Origin: RHKX01 sp046330285
GTDB lineage: Bacteria; Actinomycetota; Thermoleophilia; Solirubrobacterales; 70-9
Length of the DNA: 64,000 bases
Assembly: GCA_046330285.1 (NCBI GenBank)
Contig: JAXLSX010000010.1
Coordinates: 56,774 to 120,773 of the forward strand
Reading direction: 5' to 3'
Shown here: piece after piece, positions 43,960-54,200 of the stretch
How the letters are laid out: every line of letters begins with the position of its first letter
How positions within the stretch are numbered: the stretch's first letter is position 1
Translations under genes and position numbers: made by a program
The notes under the pieces: generated by a model
Seen by the model: only the letters and a program-made list of their open reading frames with translations
Database searches by the model: none
Told to the model about the DNA's origin: nothing

Positions 43960-44361
43960 ATGCTCGTCAGGCGCCTCTCCGACGCCGCCGTCCAGGACTT
44001 CCACCGGCTCAGCTCGCACATCCTCATGGATGCGGGAGAGCTCGGCTCGCGGCACATGACCGTGACCTGGATCGAGGTGCCGCCGGACACCGAGCAGGAG
44101 CTCCACTCCCACGAGGAGGCCGAGCAGGTCTACGTCGTCGTTCGCGGCGTCGCCGCCCTCTCGGCGGCAGGCGACACCGAGGACCTCGAGCCGGGCGATC
44201 TTGCCCTGATCCCGCCCGCCAGCGACCACGTAATCGCCAACCGCGGCACCGAGACGCTCGCACTCGTCTCGGTCCAGTCGCCCGCCGTCTCCGTCGAGGA
44301 GACGATCGGCCGCCAGTCGGCCGCGACCGTCGGCTACGACGGCGACGACGACGAGTACTGA
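43960..44361 (+). CDS. cupin-domain protein
   Basis: 133 aa forming one small beta barrel. The metal-binding motif 1 is HSHEEAEQVYVVVRG (two His and a Glu). Motif 2 is around DLALIPPASDHVIANRG. Such single-domain cupins can be enzymes or ligand sensors; substrate cannot be told. It ends with an acidic tail (GDDDDEY) and is followed by a hairpin-rich repeat region. Confidence 0.82.
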   Translation: MLVRRLSDAAVQDFHRLSSHILMDAGELGSRHMTVTWIEVPPDTEQELHSHEEAEQVYVVVRGVAALSAAGDTEDLEPGDLALIPPASDHVIANRGTETLALVSVQSPAVSVEETIGRQSAATVGYDGDDDEY

Positions 44362-44403
44362 CTCTTCGGACCGGGCCTGGTTGTCCCGGGTCTGTCGTTG
44401 GCG

Positions 44404-44476
44404 CCGGCCGGGCGGTGGCAGCCGACGGCCTCCGGCGCTTGCGGAGTTCGGCCGTCGGCCACCACCGCCCGGCCGG
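44404..44476. repeat. long near-perfect hairpin (27-bp arms)
   Basis: Arms 44404-44430 and 44450-44476 are complementary at 25 of 27 positions. The 19-nt loop has a further TCCG/CGGA stem. It is far longer than an ordinary terminator, although it could also end the cupin transcript. Confidence 0.75.
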
Positions 44477-44510
44477 TTGGGAACGGGCGGCTCGGGGCGA
44501 ACGGCCCGAT

Positions 44511-44589
44511 CCGCTTCGCTGCGTGAGCGGGCGACCTGGGCGAGAAGTGCGTGACCCCCGCTTCGCTGCGTGAGCGGGCGACCTGGGCG
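44511..44589. repeat. tandem pair of 32-bp direct repeats, each with an internal hairpin
   Basis: Copies at 44511-44542 and 44558-44589 are identical over 32 bp, separated by 15 bp. Each contains CCGCT...AGCGG, so each can fold into a small hairpin. Only two copies are present. Confidence 0.75.
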
Positions 44590-44604
44590 GCGGCTCGGTG
44601 CCAC

Positions 44605-44683
44605 TGGGCGTGTCTCGCGTTCCATAGGAACGTCATCCACGCCCAATAGCCCGCCTGGCCTCCCTTCGCTGCCAAACCACCTT
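44605..44683. repeat. two-tier hairpin and a 14-bp motif shared with the 56-kb element
   Basis: TGGGCGTG/CACGCCCA (44605-44612 and 44638-44645) encloses GTTCC-ATA-GGAAC. Downstream, CTGCCAAACCACCT at 44669-44682 is identical to 56405-56418 at the right end of the palindromic element near 56.1-56.5 kb; similarity extends several bases upstream. The remaining ~125 bp before comEA shows nothing recognisable. Confidence 0.6.
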
Positions 44684-44809
44684 CCGCCGAGCCTCAGTCC
44701 CCGCCCTCGGACGCCGGCGTTCAACCTCGCGAGCCAATCGTCACCCTCTCGCCGCGCTCCTTGACGCTCGGCCTCCCACCGGTGCGCCTGCCGCGGCCAC
44801 CATCCGACC

Positions 44810-45388
44810 ATGGGCATGTCGCGTCTGCAGATGGCCGTCTTCGCCGCGATCGGCGTCGTCGTCCTGCTGCTCGGGATCCGCGCCGTGCGGCAACCTGGGA
44901 CCGAACCGCCCGGCGCCGGAGCGACGCTCGCTGCCGAGCCCGTCGGTGGCTCCGGCGGGGCCGCGAGCCCGGCCAACGGCGACGTCGTCGTCCATGTCGC
45001 CGGGGAGGTCGCTGAGCCCGGCGTCTACCGCCTCCCGGCGGGATCGCGGGTGGCCGACGCGGTCGAGCGCGCCGGCGGGCCGAGCGGGCGCGGCGACCCG
45101 GACGCCGTCAACCTCGCTGCGCGGCTCGCCGACGGGCAGCAGGTGGTCGTCCCGAGCCGGGGCGGTTCCTCCTCCACCTCGGCGACCGCGGAAGACGGCC
45201 CGATCAGCCTCGGGTCCGCCGATCAGGCCGACCTCGAGACGATCGACGGGATCGGCCCGGTGACTGCGGCCGACATCATCGCCTTCCGCGACGAGCACGG
45301 CGGCATCGCCTCGATCGACGAGCTCGACGAGATCCCCGGCATCGGCCCGGCGACGATCGAGTCGCTCGGCGACCGGCTTCAGCCCTGA
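44810..45388 (+). CDS. comEA: ComEA-type competence DNA receptor
   Basis: 192 aa. An N-terminal membrane span (QMAVFAAIGVVVLLLGI) is followed by an SLBB domain (VVVHVAGEVAEPGVYRLPAG). The C-terminus holds tandem helix-hairpin-helix motifs (LETIDGIGPVTAADIIAF and LDEIPGIGPATIESLG). It binds incoming double-stranded DNA at the cell surface. Located 6 nt upstream of comEC, the usual order. ATG 44810 and 44816 are both possible. Confidence 0.93.
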   Translation: MGMSRLQMAVFAAIGVVVLLLGIRAVRQPGTEPPGAGATLAAEPVGGSGGAASPANGDVVVHVAGEVAEPGVYRLPAGSRVADAVERAGGPSGRGDPDAVNLAARLADGQQVVVPSRGGSSSTSATAEDGPISLGSADQADLETIDGIGPVTAADIIAFRDEHGGIASIDELDEIPGIGPATIESLGDRLQP

Positions 45389-45394
45389 CGGGCC

Positions 45395-47755
45395 GTGCCG
45401 CGACGCGACTGGACGGGGTGGTGGCGGCACGCGGCCCTCGCCGGCCTCGGCATCGGACTGTTCGCCTCGCCTTCGCTACCCGCGCCCGCCGGATGGGCGC
45501 CGTGCGCCTTCGCCGGTGCCGGCGCCCTCTTCGCCGCCGCCCGGAGCCGGACGGCCGCCCCCGGCCCCGCCGCCGCCGTGGGCGCGCTGGTCGCCATCGC
45601 GCTCGTCGCAGCCGTCGCGGGGCTCGGGCTCGGCCGGACGCGGCTCGATGCGATCGACGCCGGCGCCCTCCGCGCCGCGCCCGGCGAGCGCCTCGCCGTG
45701 ACCGGCTGGGTGACCGCCCAGCCGCGCCGCGCCTTCGGCGAGGTCAGGGTCCAGGTCGACACCGATGCGGGCCGCCTCGTCGTCGTCGCGCCTGAGCCGG
45801 TCTCCGATCTCGCCGTCGGCCAGGCCGTGAGCGCCCGCGGCGTCCTCCGCGAGCCCGACGACTTCCGGGCCGCCGAGCTCGCTCGCGCCGGCGCGGCATT
45901 CGAGCTCGCGGCCGGTGGAGTCCGGCCGGTCCCGGGAAGCCGGGCCGGCCTCGCCGGGGCAATCGACGGCATCCGTTCCCGTGCCGAATCGGCGCTCGGC
46001 GTGGGCCTTGATCCCGCCGAAGAGGCGCTCGCTCGCGGCTTCGTCCTCGGCCAGGACGATCGCATCGATCCGTTGACGCGGGAGCAGTTCCGCCGCGCCG
46101 GATTGAGTCACCTGCTCGCGGTCAGCGGTCAGAACGTGGTCCTGCTAGCGATCCTCGCCGGCGTCGGTCTGGCGCTCTTCGGGCTCGGGTTGCGGGCGCG
46201 GCTCGCCGCGACCGTGCTCCTGATCGCCCTCTACGTGCCCGTCGCCGGCGCGGGGCCCTCGATCCAGCGCGCCGGCGTCATGGGCGCAGCGGCGATCCTG
46301 GCGACGCTCGCGGGACGGCTGTCGGGTCGCGCCTACCCGCCGCTTCTCGCCGCCGCCCTGACGCTCCTGGTCAACCCGCGGTTCGGCGGCGACGTCGGCT
46401 GGCAGCTCAGCTTCGCGGCGGTCGCCGGGATCATGCTCTGGGCCGGTCCCGCCCGCGAGCTGATCGCCGAGCGACTGCCGTCGCGGCTGCCGGACGCGCT
46501 CGCGCGCGGCCTCGCGGACGGCGCGGCGATGACCCTGGCGGCCACGGTCGCGACGGCGCCGCTGATCGCGAGCGACTTCGAGCGGATCTCGCTCGCGTCG
46601 ATTCCGGCGAACCTCCTCGTCCTGCCGGCGGTGGCCCCGGTGATGTGGATCGGCATGCTCACCGGCCTCCTCGCCCAGATCCCGGGCGTGCCGACCGCGC
46701 CGCTCGGCTTCGTCGAGGGGGCGCTGATCGACTGGATCGCCCTCGTCGCCAGGGTGCTCGGCTCACCGGGCTGGGCCGAGGCCGAGGTCGGCGGCGGCAG
46801 CCCGGCGGCCGTCGCCGTCGCCTACCTGGCCGCCTCCGCGGCCGCGGCGGTCATCCTCGCGACCCTCCGTCGCCGCCGGCGCCTCGCAATTGCACCGGCG
46901 GCCCGGGTCGCGGCGGGCATGGTCGCGCTCGCCGCGCTCACGTTCGCTCTGACCGGCTCTTCGTCCGGCGCCCGTTCCGGGATCACCGGTCTCAGGGTCA
47001 CCGCTCTCGACGTCGGCCAGGGAGACGCGACGCTGCTCGAGCGCCCGCGGGGAGCGCCGGTGCTGATCGACGCCGGGCCTCCCGGGGGTGCCGCCGCCGC
47101 AGCGCTCGACCGCCTCGGGGTCGACTCCCTCGCGGCCGTGTTCGTGACCCACGACCAGCTCGACCACGCGGGCGGCCTCCGCGAGGTCCTCGCGGGACAC
47201 CGGGTCGAGGTGGTCGTCCGAGGCCGCCCGGCACCCGCGATCGACGCGGCGGCCCGAGCGGCGGGCGCCCGAGTCGTCGCGGCATCGGAGGGCAGCGCCC
47301 TGCGGTTCGGCGCGCTCCGGATCGACGTCCTCTGGCCGCCGCGTGAGGACGCCGGGGCCGACCCCGACCCGAATGCCGGATCCCTCGTCCTCGCGGCGGG
47401 CTGGCACGGCTGGGACGTGTTGCTGACCGGGGATGCCGAAGCCGAGGCGACGCACCTGGTCCCGGGCCCCTTCGACGTCCTCAAGGTCGCCCACCACGGC
47501 AGCGAGGACGCCGGCCTCGATTCGCTCCTCGACCGGTCCGTCCCGCGCGTCGCCCTGATCGAAGTCGGCGCCGACAACACCTACGGCCACCCGACGCCGG
47601 CGACGCTCACGACACTGGCTGAGCACGGCATCTGCACGCTCCGGACCGATCTCGACGGTGACGCCAGCGTGGATCTCACTGCCACCGGTGTTGCGGTGGC
47701 GACCGCTCGCGGCAGCGGGACCGCCGGCCGGCCCGGGTGCGCGCCGGAACGGTGA
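45395..47755 (+). CDS. comEC: ComEC/Rec2 DNA uptake channel
   Basis: 786 aa, GTG start. N-terminal membrane spans and an OB-like domain (RLAVTGWVTAQPRRAF) lead to the polytopic Competence domain (RAGLSHLLAVSGQNVVLLAI and GPSIQRAGVMGAAAIL). The C-terminal metallo-beta-lactamase domain (TALDVGQGDATLLE, THDQLDHAGG, KVAHHGSED) is thought to degrade the non-transported strand. With ComEA it indicates capacity for natural transformation; no pilus genes are in the window. Confidence 0.94.
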   Translation: MPRRDWTGWWRHAALAGLGIGLFASPSLPAPAGWAPCAFAGAGALFAAARSRTAAPGPAAAVGALVAIALVAAVAGLGLGRTRLDAIDAGALRAAPGERLAVTGWVTAQPRRAFGEVRVQVDTDAGRLVVVAPEPVSDLAVGQAVSARGVLREPDDFRAAELARAGAAFELAAGGVRPVPGSRAGLAGAIDGIRSRAESALGVGLDPAEEALARGFVLGQDDRIDPLTREQFRRAGLSHLLAVSGQNVVLLAILAGVGLALFGLGLRARLAATVLLIALYVPVAGAGPSIQRAGVMGAAAILATLAGRLSGRAYPPLLAAALTLLVNPRFGGDVGWQLSFAAVAGIMLWAGPARELIAERLPSRLPDALARGLADGAAMTLAATVATAPLIASDFERISLASIPANLLVLPAVAPVMWIGMLTGLLAQIPGVPTAPLGFVEGALIDWIALVARVLGSPGWAEAEVGGGSPAAVAVAYLAASAAAAVILATLRRRRRLAIAPAARVAAGMVALAALTFALTGSSSGARSGITGLRVTALDVGQGDATLLERPRGAPVLIDAGPPGGAAAAALDRLGVDSLAAVFVTHDQLDHAGGLREVLAGHRVEVVVRGRPAPAIDAAARAAGARVVAASEGSALRFGALRIDVLWPPREDAGADPDPNAGSLVLAAGWHGWDVLLTGDAEAEATHLVPGPFDVLKVAHHGSEDAGLDSLLDRSVPRVALIEVGADNTYGHPTPATLTTLAEHGICTLRTDLDGDASVDLTATGVAVATARGSGTAGRPGCAPER

Positions 47756-47773
47756 TCGGACCGCGGCCGAACG

Positions 47774-47779
47774 TAGAAT
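47774..47779 (+). promoter_or_regulatory. -10-like hexamer for holA (leaderless type)
   Basis: TAGAAT ends 7 nt before the GTG at 47787. This near-consensus hexamer decides the start, because an ATG 12 nt downstream is also in frame. Confidence 0.55.
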
Positions 47780-47786
47780 CAGCCCG

Positions 47787-48770
47787 GTGGCAGACGAGAT
47801 GCGATCCGCCTACCTCTTCGCCGGCGATGACGCCGCGAAGCTCTCGGCGACGCTGAACAGGCTCCGCTCCCGCGCCGAGCGCGAAGGGGGGCCGGGAGCT
47901 CTCGAGGACTTCAGCGCCGGCGGCGGCGCCGCACCCGACTCCGATGCGCTCGTCGGCGCGATCCCGGCGATGTCGCTCACAGCCGCCCGTCGCTATCTGC
48001 TCGCGGACGGAGTCGAACGCTGGAAGGCGGCCGACGTTGAGCGGGTGACGGCCGGGCTGGCCGCTTCGACCGCCGACGTGACCGTGGTCCTGGTCGCCCG
48101 CGGCAAGGCGCCGAAGGGATTGGCCGAGGCGGTCGAGAAGGCCGGGGGAGAGGTGAGGAACTTCGGCGCGCCGAGCAAGCGGGATCTCCCCGGGTGGCTC
48201 GTCACGGGCGCGCGGGAGCGCCGGTTCTCGCTCGCGCCGCAGGCCGCCAGGGCGCTGATCACGCGCATCGGTCCGAGCACCGAGCGGCTCGCCGTCGAGC
48301 TCGATCGCCTGGCCCTCTGGGCGGGCGAGGGCGGGACGGTCGGGCTCGAGGACGTCGAGGCGATGACCAGCGACAACTCCGAGCGCCGCGGCTGGGCGCT
48401 GGCGGACGCCATCGTCTCGCGCGACCGCGACCGCTCGGTCGCCGTCGCCGAGGAGCTGATCGAGCAGGGCGAGGCGGTCACCCCGCTCGTCTACGGGATG
48501 GCGTCGCGGCTGCGGAGCGCGCACGCCGCCGCCGTCGCGATCGAGGCGGGCGAACCCGCGTCGCGCGTGGAGGCGTCGCTGCCGATGGCTCCCTATCCGG
48601 CGAAGATGCTCGTCCGCTCGGTTCAGGGCGTCGACTCCGCGGAGCTCTCGGAGGCGATCGGCGCGGTCGCCGACCTCGAGTGGTGGACGCGCGGGGGCTC
48701 CGACTACGGCGACGAGGTGGCGTTGACCCTCGCGGTCATGCGGGCGTCCGGCGAGACGGCCGCCGGGTGA
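47787..48770 (+). CDS. holA: DNA polymerase III delta subunit
   Basis: Clamp-loader subunit that opens the sliding clamp, 327 aa. The start MADEMRSAYLFAGDD is the usual strand that begins the AAA+-like domain. Middle and C-terminal helical collar domains follow (GEAVTPLVYGMASRLRSAHA). holA directly after comEC and before rpsT is a widespread arrangement. GTG 47787 is set by the TAGAAT hexamer. Confidence 0.92.
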   Translation: MADEMRSAYLFAGDDAAKLSATLNRLRSRAEREGGPGALEDFSAGGGAAPDSDALVGAIPAMSLTAARRYLLADGVERWKAADVERVTAGLAASTADVTVVLVARGKAPKGLAEAVEKAGGEVRNFGAPSKRDLPGWLVTGARERRFSLAPQAARALITRIGPSTERLAVELDRLALWAGEGGTVGLEDVEAMTSDNSERRGWALADAIVSRDRDRSVAVAEELIEQGEAVTPLVYGMASRLRSAHAAAVAIEAGEPASRVEASLPMAPYPAKMLVRSVQGVDSAELSEAIGAVADLEWWTRGGSDYGDEVALTLAVMRASGETAAG

Positions 48771-48788
48771 TCGGGATCGGCGGGACGG

Positions 48789-49049
48789 CTAGGAGCCGGA
48801 GGCGACCCGCGCGGCGCGGGCCTTCTTGCGGGCGCCGGTGTTCGCGTGCAGGGCGCCCTTCTGGACGGCCTTGTCGATGCGGGCGATCAGCGTCCGGTGC
48901 TCGGCGGCCACGGTGTCGGCGTCGCCGGCGGCGACCGCTTCCTCGAGGCGCCGGAACTGCGTCTTGACCGCTCCGGTGAACCGGCGGTTCTCGTCGCGCT
49001 CCCGCTCGGAGCGGAGAATTCGCTTCTTCTGTGAGGCGATGTTGGCCAT
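48789..49049 (-). CDS. rpsT: 30S ribosomal protein S20
   Basis: 86 aa, usual length, starting MANIASQKKRILRSERE and ending in a basic tail (GARKKARAARVASGS). The three-helix bundle binds 16S rRNA. It is opposite to its neighbours. Its start is only 25 bp from the murJ ATG, so the two share a divergent promoter region. On the reverse strand TACAGT (49062-49067) lies 12 nt before the ATG. Confidence 0.96.
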   Translation of the reverse strand: MANIASQKKRILRSERERDENRRFTGAVKTQFRRLEEAVAAGDADTVAAEHRTLIARIDKAVQKGALHANTGARKKARAARVASGS

Positions 49050-49061
49050 CAGCGGCCGCAC

Positions 49062-49067
49062 ACTGTA
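49062..49067 (-). promoter_or_regulatory. -10-like hexamer for rpsT
   Basis: TACAGT on the reverse strand ends 12 nt before the rpsT start, leaving a leader of at most a few nucleotides. The 25-bp rpsT/murJ gap is very short for two divergent promoters. Confidence 0.4.
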
Positions 49068-49074
49068 GCGATTG

Positions 49075-50787
49075 ATGGGCGAATCCACGGACACGGAGGA
49101 GCTGCCACCGCTCCCACCCCGGGCGCGGCGCTTCCATCCCGCCTACGCGATCGATCCGATCGACGAGGAATTCGCGGGCTCGGCACTCGGCCCGGAGCCG
49201 ACCGAGCAGGACCGCCGGATCGGTCGTTCGACCGTCTTCTTCAGCATCGCCACCGGCGCCTCGCGGGTCGTCGGGCTGATCCGCGAGATCATCGCGGCCG
49301 GTTACTTCGGCGTCGGCCCGGCGATGACGGCCTTCACGATCGCCTTCCAGATCCCGAACCTCGTCCGCAGCCTGTTCGCCGACGCGGCCCTCCAGGGCGC
49401 CTTCGTCCCGGTCTTCACCGAGCAGCTCGAGGCGGGGAACAAGCGCGAGGCGATGCGTCTCGCCTCGACCATGATCTTCCTGATGACCGCGGTGCTCGGG
49501 GTCATCACCGCGCTCTTCATCCTGATCGCCCCGCTGCTGATCCCGATGCTGGTGCCGGATCTCGACTCGGCGACCCAGGACCTCACCGTCGCGCTGTCGC
49601 AGATCCTCTTCCCGATCCTGATCATGCTCGGCGTCTCGGGCATCGTCGTCGGCGTCCTCAACAGCTACAACCGCTTCGCGGTCTTCGCGATCGCCCCGCT
49701 GTTCTGGAACCTCGCGATCATCGGCGTCCTCGTCGGGCTCTCGCCGCTCCTCCCCGAGGAGGACAGGATCTACGCCTACGCGCTCGGCGTCCTCGTCGGT
49801 ACCGCGCTGCAGCTCGCGATGGTCTCCTGGGACCTCCGCCACACGCCGTTCAAGATGCTGCGCGTCTTCGAGTGGCGCAGCGACCTCGTCAAGAAGGTCC
49901 TGCTGCTGATGCTGCCGGTGACGATCAGCCTCGGCCTGATCAACGTCAACCTCGTCATCAACAGCCTCGTCGGGGCACTCGTGCCCGGCACGCTCGCGGG
50001 CACCGGAGAGGCGCTGGCGAACTACGCGCCGGCGGCCATCGACAAGGCCTTCCGGATTTACATGCTGCCCCAGGGCATGTTCTCGGTCGCGGTGACGACG
50101 GTGATCTTCCCGACGCTGTCGCGCTACGCCGCGCGCCGTGACTACGACGACCTGAGGCGGACGATGGCCAACGGGATGCGGATGATCCTGCTCGTGCTGG
50201 TCCCGGCGGCGGCGGCGATCCTCGTCCTCTCGGAGCCGATGATCCGGCTCGTCTACCAGCGCGGGGAGTTCTCGCCCGAGGAGACGCCGCTCGTCGCGAC
50301 GGCACTCTTCTGGTTCGCGTTCTCGCTGCCGTTCAACGGGCTCTTCCTGATCCTGACCCGGACGTTCTTCAGCCTCCAGCGCCCGTGGACCCCGACCTGG
50401 ATCGCCGGTCTCAACCTCGTCGTCACCGCGGCCGTGGCCTTCGCCCTCTACAAGCCCTACGGGGTCGCGGGCATCGTCGCCGGCACGGCGATCGCGACCG
50501 CGGCCAGCGTCGTCGCCCAGGTCCTGGTCCTGCGGCGGCCGCTGAAGGGCATCGAGTTCCCGCAGCTCCTCAACGCCGCCGTCCGGATCACGGTCGCCTC
50601 GGCGGCGCTGGCCGGCGTCTCGTGGCTGATCTGGGACCAGCTCGACGCGGTGCTCGGCCGCAGCACGATCGCGCAGGCGATCTCGCTCGGCGTCGCGCTC
50701 GGCGCCGGCGGCCTCGTCTACCTCGGCTCGATCCTCGCGCTCCGCGTGCCCGAGGCGCGGCAGTTGCTCGCCGTCGTCAGGCGCTAG
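49075..50787 (+). CDS. murJ: lipid II flippase MurJ
   Basis: Moves lipid II across the membrane for wall synthesis, 570 aa with about fourteen spans. MATE/MviN signatures are FFSIATGASRVVGLIREIIA, AFQIPNLVRSLFADAALQGA and FVPVF near the N-terminus. Basic and acidic residues within membrane segments are as expected. The N-terminal ~55 residues are a soluble extension. ATG 49075, or the TTG one codon before, could start translation. lepA follows after 52 nt. Confidence 0.94.
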   Translation: MGESTDTEELPPLPPRARRFHPAYAIDPIDEEFAGSALGPEPTEQDRRIGRSTVFFSIATGASRVVGLIREIIAAGYFGVGPAMTAFTIAFQIPNLVRSLFADAALQGAFVPVFTEQLEAGNKREAMRLASTMIFLMTAVLGVITALFILIAPLLIPMLVPDLDSATQDLTVALSQILFPILIMLGVSGIVVGVLNSYNRFAVFAIAPLFWNLAIIGVLVGLSPLLPEEDRIYAYALGVLVGTALQLAMVSWDLRHTPFKMLRVFEWRSDLVKKVLLLMLPVTISLGLINVNLVINSLVGALVPGTLAGTGEALANYAPAAIDKAFRIYMLPQGMFSVAVTTVIFPTLSRYAARRDYDDLRRTMANGMRMILLVLVPAAAAILVLSEPMIRLVYQRGEFSPEETPLVATALFWFAFSLPFNGLFLILTRTFFSLQRPWTPTWIAGLNLVVTAAVAFALYKPYGVAGIVAGTAIATAASVVAQVLVLRRPLKGIEFPQLLNAAVRITVASAALAGVSWLIWDQLDAVLGRSTIAQAISLGVALGAGGLVYLGSILALRVPEARQLLAVVRR

Positions 50788-50798
50788 GCGCGGGGCTC

Positions 50799-50804
50799 TA
50801 CCCT
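50799..50804 (+). promoter_or_regulatory. -10-like hexamer for lepA (leadered)
   Basis: TACCCT lies 35 nt before the lepA ATG, giving a leader of about 30 nt. Ribosome-binding sequence is weak. Readthrough from murJ is also possible. Confidence 0.35.
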
Positions 50805-50839
50805 TCGCGATCCGCCGATCCCGCGCCGGCGACCTCCGC

Positions 50840-52651
<1,812 letters not shown>

Positions 52652-52685
52652 GCGCACCGGACCGCTCGCGCAAAGTCCTTCCCAC

Positions 52686-52699
52686 GCAACGAAAGTTGC
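52686..52699 (+). terminator. small hairpin after lepA
   Basis: GCAAC-GAAA-GTTGC, a 5-bp stem closed by a GNRA tetraloop, lies 35 nt after the lepA stop and upstream of the next promoter. There is no T-tract. Confidence 0.35.
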
Positions 52700-52721
52700 C
52701 GTCGGGCCTCGTCCGCGGACC

Positions 52722-52727
52722 TAGCCT
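52722..52727 (+). promoter_or_regulatory. -10-like hexamer (leaderless type) for the gene at 52734
   Basis: TAGCCT ends 6 nt before the ATG. The intervening GATGGC is not a ribosome-binding site. Confidence 0.5.
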
Positions 52728-52733
52728 GATGGC

Positions 52734-53060
52734 ATGTCGAAGCTCGTCCCGCTGTTCTTCATCGTCCTCGTGGCGGTCGCCCTCGCGGGTCTGACCCTGC
52801 GCCCGGGGACCGTCCTCAGCATCAGCGACGAGGCGCTGGCCACCTCGATCGCGCGCAGCGCCGACTCCGAAGCAGGTGGCTGTCACCACCGGGCCGATGC
52901 CTGGGTCTGCACCGACGGTGACTCGCGGATGTACCGCGCGACCGTCGGCGACTACGGGTGCTGGGAGGCGGTGACGGTGACGCCGGCGGGCAAGGTCGCC
53001 TCGCTCGACCCCGTCTACGGCTGCGTCAACCTTCCCGATTTCCTCGGCATGGGTCACTGA
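52734..53060 (+). CDS. small membrane-anchored or secreted protein, unknown function
   Basis: 108 aa. One N-terminal hydrophobic segment (LVPLFFIVLVAVALAGLTL) is a membrane anchor or signal. The short exported part has four Cys (GGCHHRA, WVCTDG, GCWEA, GCVNL), likely two disulfides. It resembles small extracellular domains in actinobacteria with a beta-hairpin layout, but I cannot assign a family. A strong hairpin follows the stop, so it is probably monocistronic. Confidence 0.65.
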   Translation: MSKLVPLFFIVLVAVALAGLTLRPGTVLSISDEALATSIARSADSEAGGCHHRADAWVCTDGDSRMYRATVGDYGCWEAVTVTPAGKVASLDPVYGCVNLPDFLGMGH

Positions 53061-53063
53061 TCG

Positions 53064-53085
53064 GCCCGCCTCGCGGGAGGCGGGC
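53064..53085 (+). terminator. terminator hairpin after the small Cys-containing protein
   Basis: A perfect 9-bp stem, GCCCGCCTC with GAGGCGGGC, around loop GCGG starts 3 nt after the stop codon. Confidence 0.6.
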
Positions 53086-53164
53086 TCCAGCACGCGTCCT
53101 ATGATCCGGGGCGATGCGACGCGAACCGCCGGGGCAGGCGAGTCGCCGGACTGGGCAGTAGTCC

Positions 53165-54166
53165 TTGGAGTCGGGCGCGATAGCCGAAGAACGGGTTGCC
53201 GAGGCGCCGGCTGAGCCGGTCGCCCGCGACCACGCGCGCCGCAACGCCCTGCTCGGGCTCGGCGCCTACGTCGTCGCCACGGTCATCCTGATCTCGTTCA
53301 CGGGCGTCCTGCTCGCCCGCGAGACGATCTTCCTCTGGCTGCTCGTCGGACTGCTCGCGGTGTCGCTGGCCGACGTCCGCGGCTTCGCCCGCGGCGTCAT
53401 CTTCGATTGGCTGCCGTTCTACGCGATCCTCGTCGGCTACGACCTGCTGCGCGGCTTCGTCGGCAACAACCCGCTGTTCGCCCCTCACTTCGTGCCGCAG
53501 ATCGACGCCGACAAGTTCCTGTTCGCGGGCAACGTCCCGACGGTCTGGCTCCAGGAGCGGTTCTACGAGATCGGCCAGCTGCCCTGGTACGACGTCTTCT
53601 CCTGGGCCGTGTACCTGACCCACTACTTCATGGTCTTCATCGCGGCGGCTTACCTCTGGCGCGTCTCGCATCTCCGCTTCCTCGAGTTCCGGGCGATGGT
53701 GCTGACGCTGAGCATCGCCGCCTTCCTCACCTACGCGCTCGTGCCGGCGGCGCCGCCGTGGATGGCCGCAGACCACCTGATGATCGGGCCGGTCGTGCGG
53801 GTGACCGGCAGCGTCTGGACCGAGCTCGGCGTGTCGCCGGCGGCGGCGATCTGGGACAAGGGCAACTCGCTCTACAACCCGGTGGCGGCCTTGCCGTCGC
53901 TGCACGCCGCGTTCCCGATGCTGCTCTGCGCGTTCTTCTGGCGTTCCGGCCGGATCGCCCGGGTGCTCGGGGTTGGGTACGTCCTAGCGATGGCCTGGAC
54001 CCTCGTCTACGGAGGCGAGCACTACGTCTTCGACGTCCTCCTCGGCTGGATCTACGCCCTCAGCGTCTTCTTCGGCGTCCGCTGGGTCCGCGCGAAGTGG
54101 GCGGAGCGGCGGGCTCGCTCGCGAGCCGCCGGGAAGGCGGCCGCGGCCGACCCGGCTACCGGTTAG
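53165..54166 (+). CDS. PAP2-superfamily membrane phosphatase / inositolphosphotransferase-like protein
   Basis: 333 aa with about six membrane spans. PAP2 motifs: C2-type PSLHAAFP and C3-type GGEHYVFDVLLGW with the catalytic His. DVFSWAVYLTHYFMVF and PAAPPWMAADH are typical of the Aur1-like (PAP2_3) subgroup, which transfers or removes phosphate head groups of lipids. The TTG at 53165 is the first possible start; a later start is conceivable since the first ~25 residues are not hydrophobic. Substrate unknown. Confidence 0.82.
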   Translation: MESGAIAEERVAEAPAEPVARDHARRNALLGLGAYVVATVILISFTGVLLARETIFLWLLVGLLAVSLADVRGFARGVIFDWLPFYAILVGYDLLRGFVGNNPLFAPHFVPQIDADKFLFAGNVPTVWLQERFYEIGQLPWYDVFSWAVYLTHYFMVFIAAAYLWRVSHLRFLEFRAMVLTLSIAAFLTYALVPAAPPWMAADHLMIGPVVRVTGSVWTELGVSPAAAIWDKGNSLYNPVAALPSLHAAFPMLLCAFFWRSGRIARVLGVGYVLAMAWTLVYGGEHYVFDVLLGWIYALSVFFGVRWVRAKWAERRARSRAAGKAAAADPATG

Positions 54167-54177
54167 GTATCCCTAAC
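54162..54177. repeat. palindrome GTTAGG-TATC-CCTAAC overlapping the PAP2 gene stop
   Basis: A perfect 6-bp dyad with a 4-nt centre covers the TAG stop and lies about 10 bp upstream of the next -10-like hexamer. It could be a short terminator or an operator in the -35 region of the next gene. Confidence 0.4.
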
Positions 54178-54186
54178 GCGGCTTGC

Positions 54187-54192
54187 TAGCCT
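54187..54192 (+). promoter_or_regulatory. -10-like hexamer (leaderless type) for the gene at 54201
   Basis: TAGCCT ends 8 nt before GTG 54201 and is identical to the hexamer of the 52734 gene. It decides the start in favour of GTG 54201 over an upstream TTG. Confidence 0.5.
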
Positions 54193-54200
54193 CCCGGGCC

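Noticed and set aside
41145..44090. 981-codon open frame on the reverse strand
   Set aside because: It is the antisense shadow of leuS and neighbours. Very GC-rich DNA with G/C third positions leaves long open antisense frames; the sequence is rich in Arg, Asp, Val and Leu with no domain. The same applies to other long reverse frames over valS, mrdA, lepA and dnaJ.
44511..44589. Possible CRISPR array
   Set aside because: Only two 32-bp repeats with a 15-bp spacer, each with an internal hairpin, and no cas genes. The spacer is too short for CRISPR.
44334..44675. 113-codon reverse ORF in the 44-kb repeat block
   Set aside because: It is a translation of the hairpins and direct repeats themselves, so its apparent internal repeats come from the DNA, not from a protein.
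54162..54177. Iron-box (IdeR/DtxR-type) reading of GTTAGG-TATC-CCTAAC
   Set aside because: Half-sites resemble TTAGG/CCTAA, but the spacing (4 nt) differs from the 19-bp iron box, and no iron-related gene is adjacent.
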